Shown: positions 24,885 to 33,272 of the stretch, one piece after another
Position numbering within the stretch: the first letter of the stretch is position 1
Layout of the letters: every line of letters starts with the position of its first letter
From: Streptomyces lincolnensis
GTDB lineage: Bacteria > Actinomycetota > Actinomycetes > Streptomycetales > Streptomycetaceae
DNA: 64,000 nt
Assembly (NCBI RefSeq): GCF_021173675.1
Contig: NZ_JAIHON010000014.1
Span: forward strand, 1 to 64,000
Direction of reading: 5' to 3'
Made by a program: the position numbers and the translations under genes
The notes under the pieces: model-generated
The model's input: the letters and a program-made list of their open reading frames with translations, nothing else
Database searches by the model: none
Told to the model about the DNA's origin: nothing

Positions 24885-25917
24885 GCCGATTCCTTCTTTC
24901 GAATTTCAGGCAGTTGGTGATGGAGTTCTCGACCGTGTCACTCAGGGCGTGATCCGTGTAGTACGCGGTGTGCGGAGTGATGAGCACGTTCGGCATCTCC
25001 TGCAGCCGCAGCAACGCTTTGTTTTCGATGTCCTTGTCGCGGCAGTCGGCGTAGAAGATTCCTTCTTCCCCTTCGACGACATCCAGCGCCGCCCCGCCCA
25101 ATCGGCCGCTTTCCAGTGCCGAAACGAGGGCTTCGGTGTCGATGAGGGGACCGCGTCCGGTGTTGATGACGAAAGCGCCGTGTCTCATCCGCTCGATCCG
25201 TCGACGGCCGAGGAGATGATGCGTATCCGCGGTAAGCGGCGCGTGGAGCGTCACGATGTCGCTGAGCCGCAGCAACTCATCGAGGGGAACGTGGTCGGCC
25301 CCCGCCTTGGGCCGACGGTCATGGGCAAGTGTGCGACTGCCGAAGCCTCGCAGCCTTTCCACGACCGCCGTGCCGATGCGTCCTGTTCCGACAACCCCGA
25401 TGGTCAGGTCGCGCAGTTCCTTCCCGCGCATCTCGTTCAACCGGTAATCGTGGCGGTCCGAGCGCCGGACGGTGGATTTCGCGTTCCGTACGGCCATCAA
25501 CATCAGCATCAGCGTGTAGTCGGCCACACTGTCGGGCGAGTAGGCGACATTCCCGATGGAGATGCCGACGCTTGCCGCGTATTCCACATCGATGTGGTTA
25601 CGTCCGATACTCCGTGTGGAGATGTACCTCACGCCGGCTCGACTGAGGGCGAGCAATGTGGGATTGGTGATCCGGGTCTTGTGACCTACGCTGATGCACC
25701 GGTTCCCGGAGGCGAGTTCGGTATTGGCTTCGGATACCGCCTCGTCCGTGATGGTGATGGTGACACCGAAGCGGGGCGCCATCTCCCGGAACAGAGCAGC
25801 CTCGTCCGGACCGCATCCGTAGACAGTGATACCCGTTGCCGGGACGGCCGAGGAGGGCGGGATCGCCGGCGATCGGAGGCGGCCGGCCGCTTTTCGGGCT
25901 GGTTCGCTGTAGGTCAT
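24877..25917 (-). CDS. vanH: D-lactate dehydrogenase VanH
   Basis: A 346-residue D-specific 2-hydroxyacid dehydrogenase that reduces pyruvate to D-lactate for VanA. NAD motif GVVGTGRIGTAVVERL; catalytic Arg in ISTRSIGRNHIDV, Glu/His in the C-terminal catalytic domain (NVLITPHTAYYTDHALSDT). An N-terminal extension of about 28 residues precedes ITVYGCGPDEA. Its first 8 residues resemble a leader peptide at the second copy of this promoter (30067-30171). Confidence 0.95.
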   Translation of the reverse strand: MTYSEPARKAAGRLRSPAIPPSSAVPATGITVYGCGPDEAALFREMAPRFGVTITITDEAVSEANTELASGNRCISVGHKTRITNPTLLALSRAGVRYISTRSIGRNHIDVEYAASVGISIGNVAYSPDSVADYTLMLMLMAVRNAKSTVRRSDRHDYRLNEMRGKELRDLTIGVVGTGRIGTAVVERLRGFGSRTLAHDRRPKAGADHVPLDELLRLSDIVTLHAPLTADTHHLLGRRRIERMRHGAFVINTGRGPLIDTEALVSALESGRLGGAALDVVEGEEGIFYADCRDKDIENKALLRLQEMPNVLITPHTAYYTDHALSDTVENSITNCLKFERRNRHG

Positions 25918-26001
25918 GCCGACAGTCAAGATGGCGGGGCGTTGCCGGAGTGTATGCGGTTTTCGATACGCCGACGATATACAACAGGCCGGTAGCGTCG
26001 A
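25898..26001. promoter_or_regulatory. van promoter region, copy A (vanH/murF)
   Basis: About 104 bp that recurs at 30152-30254 with roughly 85 percent identity by eye. A 29-bp core (25952-25980) is identical in both, starting GTATGCGGTTTTCGATACGC. It lies between divergent vanH and the murF leader and overlaps the vanH start codon. Strict conservation at two van operon heads suggests a VanR-binding bidirectional promoter. Confidence 0.75.
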
Positions 26002-26005
26002 GCAC

Positions 26006-26089
26006 ATGGTTACGTTGGCCGTCCATCCGATACCGCTTTTCCCGCACCCGTTTCCCGAGACCCGCGAGACCCCCGAGGCCTCGGCATGA
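26006..26089 (+). CDS. Possible 27-residue leader peptide before murF
   Basis: An ATG frame MVTLAVHPIPLFPHPFPETR... ends at a TGA that overlaps the murF ATG (ATGA). It begins at the same distance from the promoter core as the vanR remnant does in copy B. No family is recognised. It may serve for translational coupling, since murF has a poor ribosome site of its own. Confidence 0.4.
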   Translation: MVTLAVHPIPLFPHPFPETRETPEASA

Positions 26090-27429
26090 TCCCGCTCAGT
26101 CTCGGTGAGATCGCCGCGCTCGTCGGCGGGACGGTCTCGGGCGACCGGTCCGTGACGGTGACCGCGCCGGCCGTCCTCGACAGCCGGCAGGCCGAACAGG
26201 GCAGCCTCTTCGTCGCCTTCGCCGGTGAGCACGTCGACGGCCACGACTACGCCGAGCGGGCAGGCCGGTCCGGTGCCGTGGCCGTGCTCGGCTCCCGGCC
26301 CACGCCGCTGCCCACCGTCGTCGTTGGCGATCCCCGGGCCGCGCTGCAGACGCTCGCCGCCCACGTCGTGGGCCGGCTGCGCGACGGACTGACCGTTGTC
26401 GGGGTGACCGGTTCGCAGGGCAAGACCAGCACCAAGGACCTGCTGGCGGCCGTACTTTCGAGCGCCGCGCCGACGATCGCCACGATCGGCTCGCTCAACA
26501 ACGAACTCGGCGTGCCGCTCACCATGCTGCGCGCCGACGCGGCCACCCGGTTCCTCGTCCTTGAGATGGGAGCCCGTCACGTCGGCGACATCGCCGAGCT
26601 CACCGGCCTGGTCGCGCCCGACATCGCCGTCGTCCTCAACGTCGGCAAGGCCCACCTCGGCGAGTTCGGATCGCGCGCGGCCATCGCCAGGGCCAAGGGC
26701 GAGTTGGTGCGAGGGCTGGCGCGCGGCGGCACCGCCGTCCTCAACGCCGACGATCCCCGGGTGGCCGCGATGCGCTCGCTGACCGACGGTCCGGTGCTGA
26801 CCTTCGGCCGGGCGGAGCACGCCCAGGTGCGTGCGCTCGGCCTGGCGCTGGACCGGCTCGGCCGACCGTCCTTCACGCTGCGGACCGCCGCCGCGTCCGT
26901 TCCCGTCGCGTTGCCGCACGTGGGCGCCCACCAGGCGATCAACGCGTCGGCTGCCGCGGCGGCGGGGCTGGCGGCCGGCGTATCCCTCGACGTGGCCGCG
27001 GCGGGGCTGGCCACCGCTTCGCTGTCGAAGTGGCGCATGCAACCGCGCGGACTCTCCGGCGGCGCCACACTGCTCAACGACTCCTACAACGCCAACCCCG
27101 ATTCGACCCGTGCCGCCCTGGACGCGCTGGCGGCGATCGAGGGCGGGCGCCGCATCGCCGTTCTTGGCGAGATGCTCGAACTCGGCGACGACAGTGAGGC
27201 CGAGCACCGTGCCGTCGGACGGTACGCCGCCTCCCGGGCCGATGTGGTGGCCGCGGTCGGCGAGGCCGCCCGGCCGATTGCCGACGGCATGGGAGAGCGG
27301 GCGGTGGTGCTGGCCGACAACTACGCGGCCGTCGACTGGCTGCGCGGCCACCTCGCCGCCGGCGACGTGGTGCTCGTCAAGGCCTCCCGCGGGGCGCGCC
27401 TCGACGAGGTCGCCGCCGCGCTCGCGTAG
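26086..27429 (+). CDS. murF: MurF-like UDP-MurNAc-tripeptide--D-Ala-D-X ligase
   Basis: A 447-residue Mur ligase. It has the N-domain (LDSRQAEQGSLFVAFAGEHV), ATP loop VTGSQGKTSTKDLLAAV, LEMGARHVGDIAEL, ADDPRVAAMRS and LNDSYNANPDSTRAALDAL. Placement opposite vanH on the shared promoter indicates a second, resistance-linked MurF that prefers D-Ala-D-Lac, as found in several glycopeptide clusters. A housekeeping copy is expected elsewhere. Confidence 0.93.
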   Translation: MIPLSLGEIAALVGGTVSGDRSVTVTAPAVLDSRQAEQGSLFVAFAGEHVDGHDYAERAGRSGAVAVLGSRPTPLPTVVVGDPRAALQTLAAHVVGRLRDGLTVVGVTGSQGKTSTKDLLAAVLSSAAPTIATIGSLNNELGVPLTMLRADAATRFLVLEMGARHVGDIAELTGLVAPDIAVVLNVGKAHLGEFGSRAAIARAKGELVRGLARGGTAVLNADDPRVAAMRSLTDGPVLTFGRAEHAQVRALGLALDRLGRPSFTLRTAAASVPVALPHVGAHQAINASAAAAAGLAAGVSLDVAAAGLATASLSKWRMQPRGLSGGATLLNDSYNANPDSTRAALDALAAIEGGRRIAVLGEMLELGDDSEAEHRAVGRYAASRADVVAAVGEAARPIADGMGERAVVLADNYAAVDWLRGHLAAGDVVLVKASRGARLDEVAAALA

Positions 27430-27625
27430 TTCGCCGGGGCGAGCCGGAAGATCCGCGACGCCGAGTTGTTCGAGGCCGCCGCCCGAAGACCACAGGGTGC
27501 CGAACGGCCGGTGACGGATCCGAGCTCAGCAAGCTCAGAAACTGTACTGAAACCTCGTCGGGTCAACTGCCGGTGATCACGGCTACTGGATCTGCGCGTT
27601 CACACTCCGTAAGAACGGAGGGCTG

Positions 27626-28390
27626 TCAGGTCAGTTCCAAGCCGCCGTCGATGGTGAGGATCTGCCCGGTGAGCCAGGTGGTGGCTGGATCGGCCAGGCG
27701 CAGGAGCCAGGTGGCGACCTCGTCGGGATCACCGCGGCGGCCGAGGGGGATACGGGCAACCTCCTCCCGCTTGATCTGTTCGATGACCGTCTCGGGGAGT
27801 CCGGCGGCGGCCAGGGCCTGGCTTTCGGTCGGGCCTGGGGCGAGGGCGTTGACGCGGATGCCGTCAGCGGCGAGCTCCACCGCCCAACTGCGGGTGAGCT
27901 GTTCGAGGGCGGCCTTGGAGGCCGCATAGTGGGCGCCGCCCGGCAGTGGCCGATGGCCGAAGGTGCTGGAGACGTTGACGATCGTGCCCCGGCTCCGGCA
28001 CAGATGCGGCAGCGCGGCACGCGCCAGGAGGCTGGGCGCGACGACGTTGAGGTCGAACAGGGCGGTGATGCCCGAGGCGGTCGTGTCGGCCAGTGGCATC
28101 ACCTTGGCGGCTCCGGCGTTGTTGACCAGTACGTCCAGTTGTCCCCAGCGGTCAATTACGGCGTCGACCACCTGCTCAGGTGCCCCTGGGTCGCTCAGAT
28201 CGGCCGAATGGAGGGCGATGGCCGGATACCCGGCGGCGGTCTCCTTCAGGGCATCGATGCGGCGGCCGACTCCCAGCACTCGGGCGCCGACGTCGGCGAA
28301 GGCGCGCGCTGCGGCACGGCCGATCCCGGATCCGGCACCGGTGACGATGACGACGCGTTCGGCGAGGTCTGCGGGAGACTTGGCACTCAT
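27626..28390 (-). CDS. Short-chain dehydrogenase/reductase
   Basis: A 254-residue classical SDR with TGAGSGIGRAAARAFAD, NNAG in VLVNNAGAAK, Ser in VNVSSTFGH, the catalytic YAASK, and the C-terminal LTGQILTIDGG. It reduces or oxidises an unknown carbonyl or alcohol. It is divergent from an ArsR gene and shares an operator with it. Nothing ties it to the van functions. Confidence 0.92.
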   Translation of the reverse strand: MSAKSPADLAERVVIVTGAGSGIGRAAARAFADVGARVLGVGRRIDALKETAAGYPAIALHSADLSDPGAPEQVVDAVIDRWGQLDVLVNNAGAAKVMPLADTTASGITALFDLNVVAPSLLARAALPHLCRSRGTIVNVSSTFGHRPLPGGAHYAASKAALEQLTRSWAVELAADGIRVNALAPGPTESQALAAAGLPETVIEQIKREEVARIPLGRRGDPDEVATWLLRLADPATTWLTGQILTIDGGLELT

Positions 28391-28403
28391 GGTCACCTCA
28401 ATG

Positions 28404-28426
28404 TTCGATGTTCGTGAAACATCGAA
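28404..28426. promoter_or_regulatory. ArsR-type operator between SDR and regulator
   Basis: Perfect 9-bp arms TTCGATGTT and AACATCGAA with a 5-bp spacer, midway between the divergent SDR and ArsR-family genes. Symmetry and position fit autoregulation plus control of the SDR. Confidence 0.7.
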
Positions 28427-28444
28427 TAACGTAGCATGGTCGCC

Positions 28445-28798
28445 ATGAAGCAAGCGCGACATCCCGCTCCGAACGAGATCACCCTCATCGACGTGATGGG
28501 GGCGCTCAACGACCCCATCCGGGTCGGCCTGGTGCGCGTCCTCGCCGACGACCGTGAACACGGATGGGGCGAACTGCGCGCCCCGGTAGCCAAGTCAACC
28601 CTCAGCCATCACCTGCGCGTACTCCGCGACGCCGGCGTCACCCGCACCCGGCAGGAAGGCACCCGCTGCTTCGTCGAACTACGCCGGGACGATCTCGACG
28701 CCCGCTTCCCAGGGCTGCTGAACGCCGTCCTCGGCGCCGCCCACCGCGACGACGTCGGCGCCCACGTCGGCCTCGCCGACGACTCACCGTCCGCCTGA
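28445..28798 (+). CDS. ArsR/HTH_20-type winged-helix regulator
   Basis: A 117-residue regulator: MGALNDPIRVGLVRVLADD, recognition helix in VAKSTLSHHLRVLRDAGV, wing TRTRQEGTRCFVEL. No metal-binding Cys set is visible, so it probably senses an organic ligand. An in-frame ATG three codons upstream (28436) is an alternative. It likely controls the divergent SDR. Confidence 0.88.
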   Translation: MKQARHPAPNEITLIDVMGALNDPIRVGLVRVLADDREHGWGELRAPVAKSTLSHHLRVLRDAGVTRTRQEGTRCFVELRRDDLDARFPGLLNAVLGAAHRDDVGAHVGLADDSPSA

Positions 28799-28851
28799 GG
28801 GACACCAGAGCTATCTGCGGACATGGTCGTGGTACCTGCGGAATGTAACGG

Positions 28852-28879
28852 CAGGCGTGAGCGGGCCCCTTCACGCCTG
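28852..28879. terminator. Hairpin at the vanK/ArsR convergent end
   Basis: Inverted arms CAGGCGTGA and TCACGCCTG are separated by about 10 bases, in the space between the convergent ArsR gene and vanK. The second arm includes the vanK stop codon. No strong T-run is present. Confidence 0.5.
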
Positions 28880-30070
28880 GGGTTTCGTCACAGCTTCTCG
28901 GCGCCCGCGCCGCATCATGTGTCCGCGCTCTCTCATGTAGAGGTCGAAGGCCCGGTAGACCATCGGCCGCAGCGGCAGGTCCCACTCTCCGACGTGTCTC
29001 ACGGCCTGGCCGCCGGTGCCGACCTTGAACTGGATCAGTCCGACGTGCGGGTCGTCCGCGTCGAGGGTGGGGGTGATGCCGCGCAGGTCGTAGACGTCGC
29101 AGCCGGCCGCCAGTGAGTCGCGGATCATCGCCCACTGGCAGGCGTTGGAGCCGCGCACCTCGCGCTTCTCGGTGGAGGAGGCGCCGTAGGCGTACCACGC
29201 GTGGGCGCCGACGCGGATCAGGACGGTGGCGGCGACGAGGTCGCCCTGGTGGTGGGCCAGGTAGAGCCTGATCCGCTCGGGGGCCTCGGCGCGCAGCGCC
29301 GCGAACATGGTCTCGAAGTAGGGCAGCGGCCGGGGCGTGAAGCGGTCGCGTTCGGCGGTGTGGACGTAGAGGTCGTGGAACGCCTTCAGGTCCTCACCGA
29401 CCGTGACCTCGACGCCCTCTCTGGCGGCCTTCTTGATGTTGCGGCGCCAGAGCTGGTTCATGCCCTTGAGGAGGTCGTCCTCGGTTCTGCCGGTCAACGG
29501 AATCTCGTACCGGAACTGCGGATGCCCGACCCCGAAGCCGTCCTCCGGGCTCTGCGGCAGCCAGCCGGCGTCCCTGAGCCGGCTGGTCACGCGGGCGCCG
29601 ACCGGGTCGGCCCACTGCCCGGGTATCTCGGTGAGCCGCTTGACACCCAGGTCGGCGATGCCCTCCTTGACCTGGGCGGCACTCCAGGCGTTCGTGCGCA
29701 CCGGCGGACCGAGCCTGATCGCGAACGCGCCGTGTGCCTTGAGGTGGGCCGCCAGCGGGTCGAGCCACGCGTCGATCTCGCCGGTCCAGTCGATGACCGG
29801 GCCGTCGGGCAGATAGGCCAGCGTGAAGCGTTCGAGGCGCGGTACCGGGCGGTGCAGGACGAGTCCGGCACCGACCAGCTGCCGGTCGTCGTACCAGCCG
29901 AGTGATTCGCTGCGCCACTCGGTCTTGACCCGGCCCCATGCCGGGGTCTGCAGGAAGCTGACCGACCGTTGGGCCCGTACGAACGCCAAGTGCTCGGCGA
30001 CGCTGATCGGCCTGACGGTCAGCCCCCCGCCCACGGCTCCGGCCCCTCGGCGGAGCGCGTTGCGGCTCAC
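28871..30070 (-). CDS. vanK: VanK, FemX-family aminoacyltransferase
   Basis: A protein of about 399 residues of the Fem family (LTVRPISVAEHLAFV, FLQTPAWGRVKTEW, LWRRNIKKAAREGVEV, YAYGASSTEKREVRGSNACQ). In Streptomyces, VanK adds the glycine branch to stem peptides ending in D-Lac, which FemX cannot do, and is essential for resistance. GTG at 30070 overlaps the stop of a 34-codon leader (GTGA). GTG at 30034, with GGAG upstream, is an equally good start. Confidence 0.93.
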   Translation of the reverse strand: MSRNALRRGAGAVGGGLTVRPISVAEHLAFVRAQRSVSFLQTPAWGRVKTEWRSESLGWYDDRQLVGAGLVLHRPVPRLERFTLAYLPDGPVIDWTGEIDAWLDPLAAHLKAHGAFAIRLGPPVRTNAWSAAQVKEGIADLGVKRLTEIPGQWADPVGARVTSRLRDAGWLPQSPEDGFGVGHPQFRYEIPLTGRTEDDLLKGMNQLWRRNIKKAAREGVEVTVGEDLKAFHDLYVHTAERDRFTPRPLPYFETMFAALRAEAPERIRLYLAHHQGDLVAATVLIRVGAHAWYAYGASSTEKREVRGSNACQWAMIRDSLAAGCDVYDLRGITPTLDADDPHVGLIQFKVGTGGQAVRHVGEWDLPLRPMVYRAFDLYMRERGHMMRRGRREAVTKPQA

Positions 30071-30171
30071 CGGTCCGCCGCCCACACGTCGGCGTTGCCG
30101 GACGGGGCGCCGATACACCTGGGGTACCACCGGGTCTGGGCCGCTGTTCGCGCTGGTTCGCTGTAGGACAT
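30067..30171 (-). CDS. 34-residue leader, remnant of a vanH 5' end
   Basis: MSYSEPARTAAQTR closely matches the first residues of VanH (MTYSEPARKAAG), then diverges and ends exactly at the vanK GTG. It shows that the duplicated promoter carried the first vanH codons with it and that these now act as a translated leader coupled to vanK. Confidence 0.6.
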   Translation of the reverse strand: MSYSEPARTAAQTRWYPRCIGAPSGNADVWAADR

Positions 30172-30254
30172 GCCCGCAGTCAAGGCAGGGTGGTGTTGCC
30201 GGCCCGTATGCGGTTTTCGATACGCCGACGATATGCGCCCACTCGTAGCGTCGA
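30152..30254. promoter_or_regulatory. van promoter region, copy B (vanK/vanR-vanS)
   Basis: Second copy of the 104-bp promoter block, in the same orientation as copy A, with the identical 29-bp core at 30206-30234. It separates leftward vanK from rightward vanR/vanS. See copy A. Confidence 0.75.
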
Positions 30255-30258
30255 AGGC

Positions 30259-30297
30259 ATGCGTGTGCGGATCGTCGAGAGCGGGAACCGTGGATAG
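30259..30297 (+). pseudogene. vanR: vanR reduced to 12 codons
   Basis: ATG CGT GTG CGG ATC GTC GAG encodes MRVRIVE, the start of Streptomyces VanR (MRVLIVEDE...). It is followed directly by SGNRG and a TAG that overlaps the vanS GTG, as VanR's own C-terminus does. Everything between, about 220 codons including the phosphorylated Asp and the DNA-binding domain, is gone. The join is in frame, so vanS translation is still coupled. Confidence 0.75.
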
Positions 30298-31474
30298 GCA
30301 GGCCGGGCTGAGCGTACGCGTCAGACTCACCCTCAGCTACGCCGGATTCCTCATGGTCGCGGGCTTCCTGCTGCTCGCGGCGATGTGGGTGTTCGTCCTG
30401 CGCCACCTGCCTGCCTATACGCCGGTCTCCGGCGGGGTGCTGATCCGCTCCTTTCTCCTGCGCGACTTCGCGACGGCCGCGGGGAGCGTGCTGCTCTTCC
30501 TGCTGGTCTTCGGTCTCGTGGGAGGGTGGATCCTCGCCGGCCGCATGCTCGCCCCTCTGACCCGTATCACCCACGCCACCCGCCTGGCCTCGACCGGGTC
30601 GCTCTCCCACCGGATCCGACTGCCGGGCCCCACGGACGAGTTCCGCGAACTCGCCGACGCCTTCGACGCGATGCTCGCCCGGCTCGAGGCACACGTCGCC
30701 GAACAGCAGAGATTCGCGGCCAACGCCTCCCACGAGTTGCGCACTCCGCTGGCGGTCTCGAAGTCACTGCTCGATGTGGCCCGCGCCGATCCCAACCGTG
30801 CCGCCGACCCACTCGTCGACCGCCTCCACGCCGTGAACACCCGGGCCATCGACCTCACCGAGGCACTGCTCCTGCTCAGCCGCGCCGACCGGCGGTCCTT
30901 CACGCGAGAACACGTCGACCTGTCCCTCATGGCGGAGGAAGCCACCGAAACACTCCTCCCCCTCGCCGAGAAGAACGGCGTCGCCCTTGAGACCGAAGGT
31001 GACATCGCTCCCACGACCGGATCGCCGGCGCTCCTGCTGCAACTGACCACCAACCTCGTCCACAACGCGATCGTCCACAACCTGCCCGCACAGGGCAGCG
31101 TGTGGGTCACCACCGAACTCCGCTCCAGGACAGTGGTGCTCACTGTCGAGAACACCGGTGAGCAGGTCGCCCCGGAGCTGGTCTCGACGCTGACCGAGCC
31201 GTTCCGGCGCGGCACCGAGCGCGTACACACCGACCACGCGGGCGTCGGCCTCGGCCTGGCCATCGTCAAGACCATCACGCAGGCACACGACGGAACGCTC
31301 ACCCTCACCCCGCGCCCCGCCGGCGGGCTCCGCATCACCGTAGAACTGCCCACAGCGTCCCCGCACCTCCGGCGGTTGGCTTACGAGGCGCCGCCAAGAA
31401 CCTCCCGCAGTCGATGCGCGAACTCGTCCGGCTTCCCCGGATATCCGAACTCGCCGTCCAGGAAACCGCCGTGA
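30290..31474 (+). CDS. vanS: VanS sensor histidine kinase
   Basis: Two N-terminal transmembrane segments (YAGFLMVAGFLLLAAMWVF; SVLLFLLVFGLVGGWILAG) flank a short extracytoplasmic loop. HAMP follows, then phospho-acceptor His148 in ANASHELRTPLAV, N box NLVHNAIVHN and G box VGLGLAIVK. This matches actinomycete VanS. The catalytic domain is complete (VELP at about residue 354). The last 40 residues or so are read through into the convergent hydrolase gene, so the original stop has been lost. The GTG at 30290 overlaps the vanR remnant. Confidence 0.92.
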   Translation: MDRQAGLSVRVRLTLSYAGFLMVAGFLLLAAMWVFVLRHLPAYTPVSGGVLIRSFLLRDFATAAGSVLLFLLVFGLVGGWILAGRMLAPLTRITHATRLASTGSLSHRIRLPGPTDEFRELADAFDAMLARLEAHVAEQQRFAANASHELRTPLAVSKSLLDVARADPNRAADPLVDRLHAVNTRAIDLTEALLLLSRADRRSFTREHVDLSLMAEEATETLLPLAEKNGVALETEGDIAPTTGSPALLLQLTTNLVHNAIVHNLPAQGSVWVTTELRSRTVVLTVENTGEQVAPELVSTLTEPFRRGTERVHTDHAGVGLGLAIVKTITQAHDGTLTLTPRPAGGLRITVELPTASPHLRRLAYEAPPRTSRSRCANSSGFPGYPNSPSRKPP

Positions 31475-32250
31475 TGGCTCGGGAAGACGGTCACCTGCTG
31501 GCCGAGCAGCTCGGCGGTCGCGTCGGAGGTGCGTCCGGTCTGCACGTTCTCGGACTCCTCGCCCACGGCGATCACGATGCGAGTCGGCGCAGCGGCGAGA
31601 GCGTCGGCATCCGGCCGATAGCTGCTTACCGCCCATGACCGGTCGGACAGCAGCGGATCGTCGCGCGAGCCGTCATCCTCCGCGGGCATCCCGAAAGCCG
31701 CCGGATCCGCCTCCGGCTGTTCGAAGTACGCGTCGGTGAACTCTCCCTCCCACGAGGTCATGACCACGAATGCGGCCATCCCGGCCCCCCACCCCCTCTT
31801 CTCGTACGCCTCCCGGACGCCGGCCCGCGCCCGCACGGCCGCCGGGCCGTCCGGCGTGAGGGTGATGAGCGGCGGCTCGTGCGCGACCAGGGTGGTCACG
31901 TCCGCCGGATACTTCGCCACGAGCGCGAGCGCGGTGACCGCGCCACCACTGCTCGCGAACATCTCCACCGGCCCGGCCCCGAGCGCCTCGATGACGGCGT
32001 GCACGTCGTCGGCCTGCGTCTGCGGCGTGTGGTCGACCCAACCGTCCTTTCGAGTGCTCCGACCGAGCCCGCGCGGGTCGTAGGTGACCACCGTCCGGTC
32101 GGGGAAGCGCGCCGCGAGCGCGACGAAGCCAGTGGCATCCATGGGCTGCCCGATCATGAACAGGGGCGGGCGTCCATCTGTGGTCGGCAGCGGCCCGCGA
32201 ACGTCATAGACGAGGTCGGCGTCCGCTGTCGTGAGTGTGTGAGTCTCCAT
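31381..32250 (-). CDS. Alpha/beta hydrolase
   Basis: A 289-residue alpha/beta-hydrolase. DPRGLGRSTRK precedes the nucleophile elbow FASSGGAVTAL (Ser in ASSGG), and SHHGGFLDGEFGYPGKP holds the catalytic His region. Substrate unknown. Its 3' end overlaps the read-through end of vanS by 94 bp, suggesting that this gene arrived by recombination next to vanS. Confidence 0.85.
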   Translation of the reverse strand: METHTLTTADADLVYDVRGPLPTTDGRPPLFMIGQPMDATGFVALAARFPDRTVVTYDPRGLGRSTRKDGWVDHTPQTQADDVHAVIEALGAGPVEMFASSGGAVTALALVAKYPADVTTLVAHEPPLITLTPDGPAAVRARAGVREAYEKRGWGAGMAAFVVMTSWEGEFTDAYFEQPEADPAAFGMPAEDDGSRDDPLLSDRSWAVSSYRPDADALAAAPTRIVIAVGEESENVQTGRTSDATAELLGQQVTVFPSHHGGFLDGEFGYPGKPDEFAHRLREVLGGAS

Positions 32251-32534
32251 ACCCGTGCAGACCGGCCCCGCCCCTGAAACTCATCGGTGCGGCGGGCGTC
32301 ACTCCGCGCCGGGCCAGTACCTGCCGACGGCCCCAGTCCTGACCGCGGGACCAGCGCAGCAAGCGAACGCTCGGGTTTGGCCGGGGCCGGACTCGTCGCC
32401 GTAGAGCCGTCACGTCTGGTACGGGGAGTCCTGCCGTCGCAGAGGGCACTGGTTCTGCCGGCGTCACGGGCCGAGAGTGGACGCATGACATCACCATTCA
32501 TCACTGTGACGGCACCACGAAAGGGAACTCTTCG

Positions 32535-33137
32535 ATGAGCGATGGCGCGATCTCCAGCGGTTGGGACGTCCTGGAGGCCTCCCACGAAGCACTGCGCGCG
32601 GCGGTCGGCGCCGTCCCCGCCGACGGCTGGCATCTGCCGACGCCCTGTGCGGCATGGACCGTCACCCAGGTATTCCAGCACGCTGTCGGCGACCAGATCG
32701 GTTACGCCGCCGCGCTGACCGGCGAACCCGGCCCCGGCTTCAACCCGTTCGCTCCGTCGGGCGATCTGGAGGGGGTGGACCCGGCGGCCTTCCTGGAGGA
32801 CGCCCTGGCACGCGCGGCGAGGGCTTGGGCGGGGGTCGACCGGGGCGCCGTCGAGGTGCCCGTGCCGGTGCCGCCGCACAAGTTGTCCCCGTGGTCCGGC
32901 TCGGCGGCGTGCGGGCTGGACGCGGCGGTCCACGCCTGGGACATCGCCGTGGCGACGGGCCGGCCGTCGCCGCTCACGTCCGAACTGGCCCGCCCCCTCC
33001 TCAAGATCGCCGGAGAGATCGCCGAGCCGCTGCGCCCCCACGCGTACTCCGCCGCCCTGGCCCCCGAGCAGGGCGACGACGACGTGGCGGTTCTCCTGCG
33101 TTACCTCGGCCGCGACCCCCGCTGGAGCGCCTCGTAG
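32535..33137 (+). CDS. TIGR03086-family metal-binding protein (DinB/MDMPI-like)
   Basis: A 200-residue protein with the family pattern: LPTPCAAWTVTQVFQHAVGDQ (metal-binding His), a central acidic region, CGLDAAVHAWDIAVATGR and a C-terminal helical end. It belongs to the mycothiol-dependent maleylpyruvate-isomerase/DinB fold; the reaction is unknown. The preceding 32251-32534 shows no supported gene. Confidence 0.85.
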   Translation: MSDGAISSGWDVLEASHEALRAAVGAVPADGWHLPTPCAAWTVTQVFQHAVGDQIGYAAALTGEPGPGFNPFAPSGDLEGVDPAAFLEDALARAARAWAGVDRGAVEVPVPVPPHKLSPWSGSAACGLDAAVHAWDIAVATGRPSPLTSELARPLLKIAGEIAEPLRPHAYSAALAPEQGDDDVAVLLRYLGRDPRWSAS

Positions 33138-33272
33138 GAGCCGTCCGGTCGATCACGTTCCCGCTTCACCGACGGACTTGACCGCTGCTTGCTGGACGGC
33201 GCCCGGCTGCAGGGTGTGCTGGTGGTTGACGCGAACAGCAGGTTCGCCTTGAGTGTGTCGCCCCGTGCCTGG

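Noticed and set aside
32251..32534. Possible small gene between the hydrolase and TIGR03086 gene
   Set aside because: Open frames on both strands are short, lack ribosome sites and show no family pattern.
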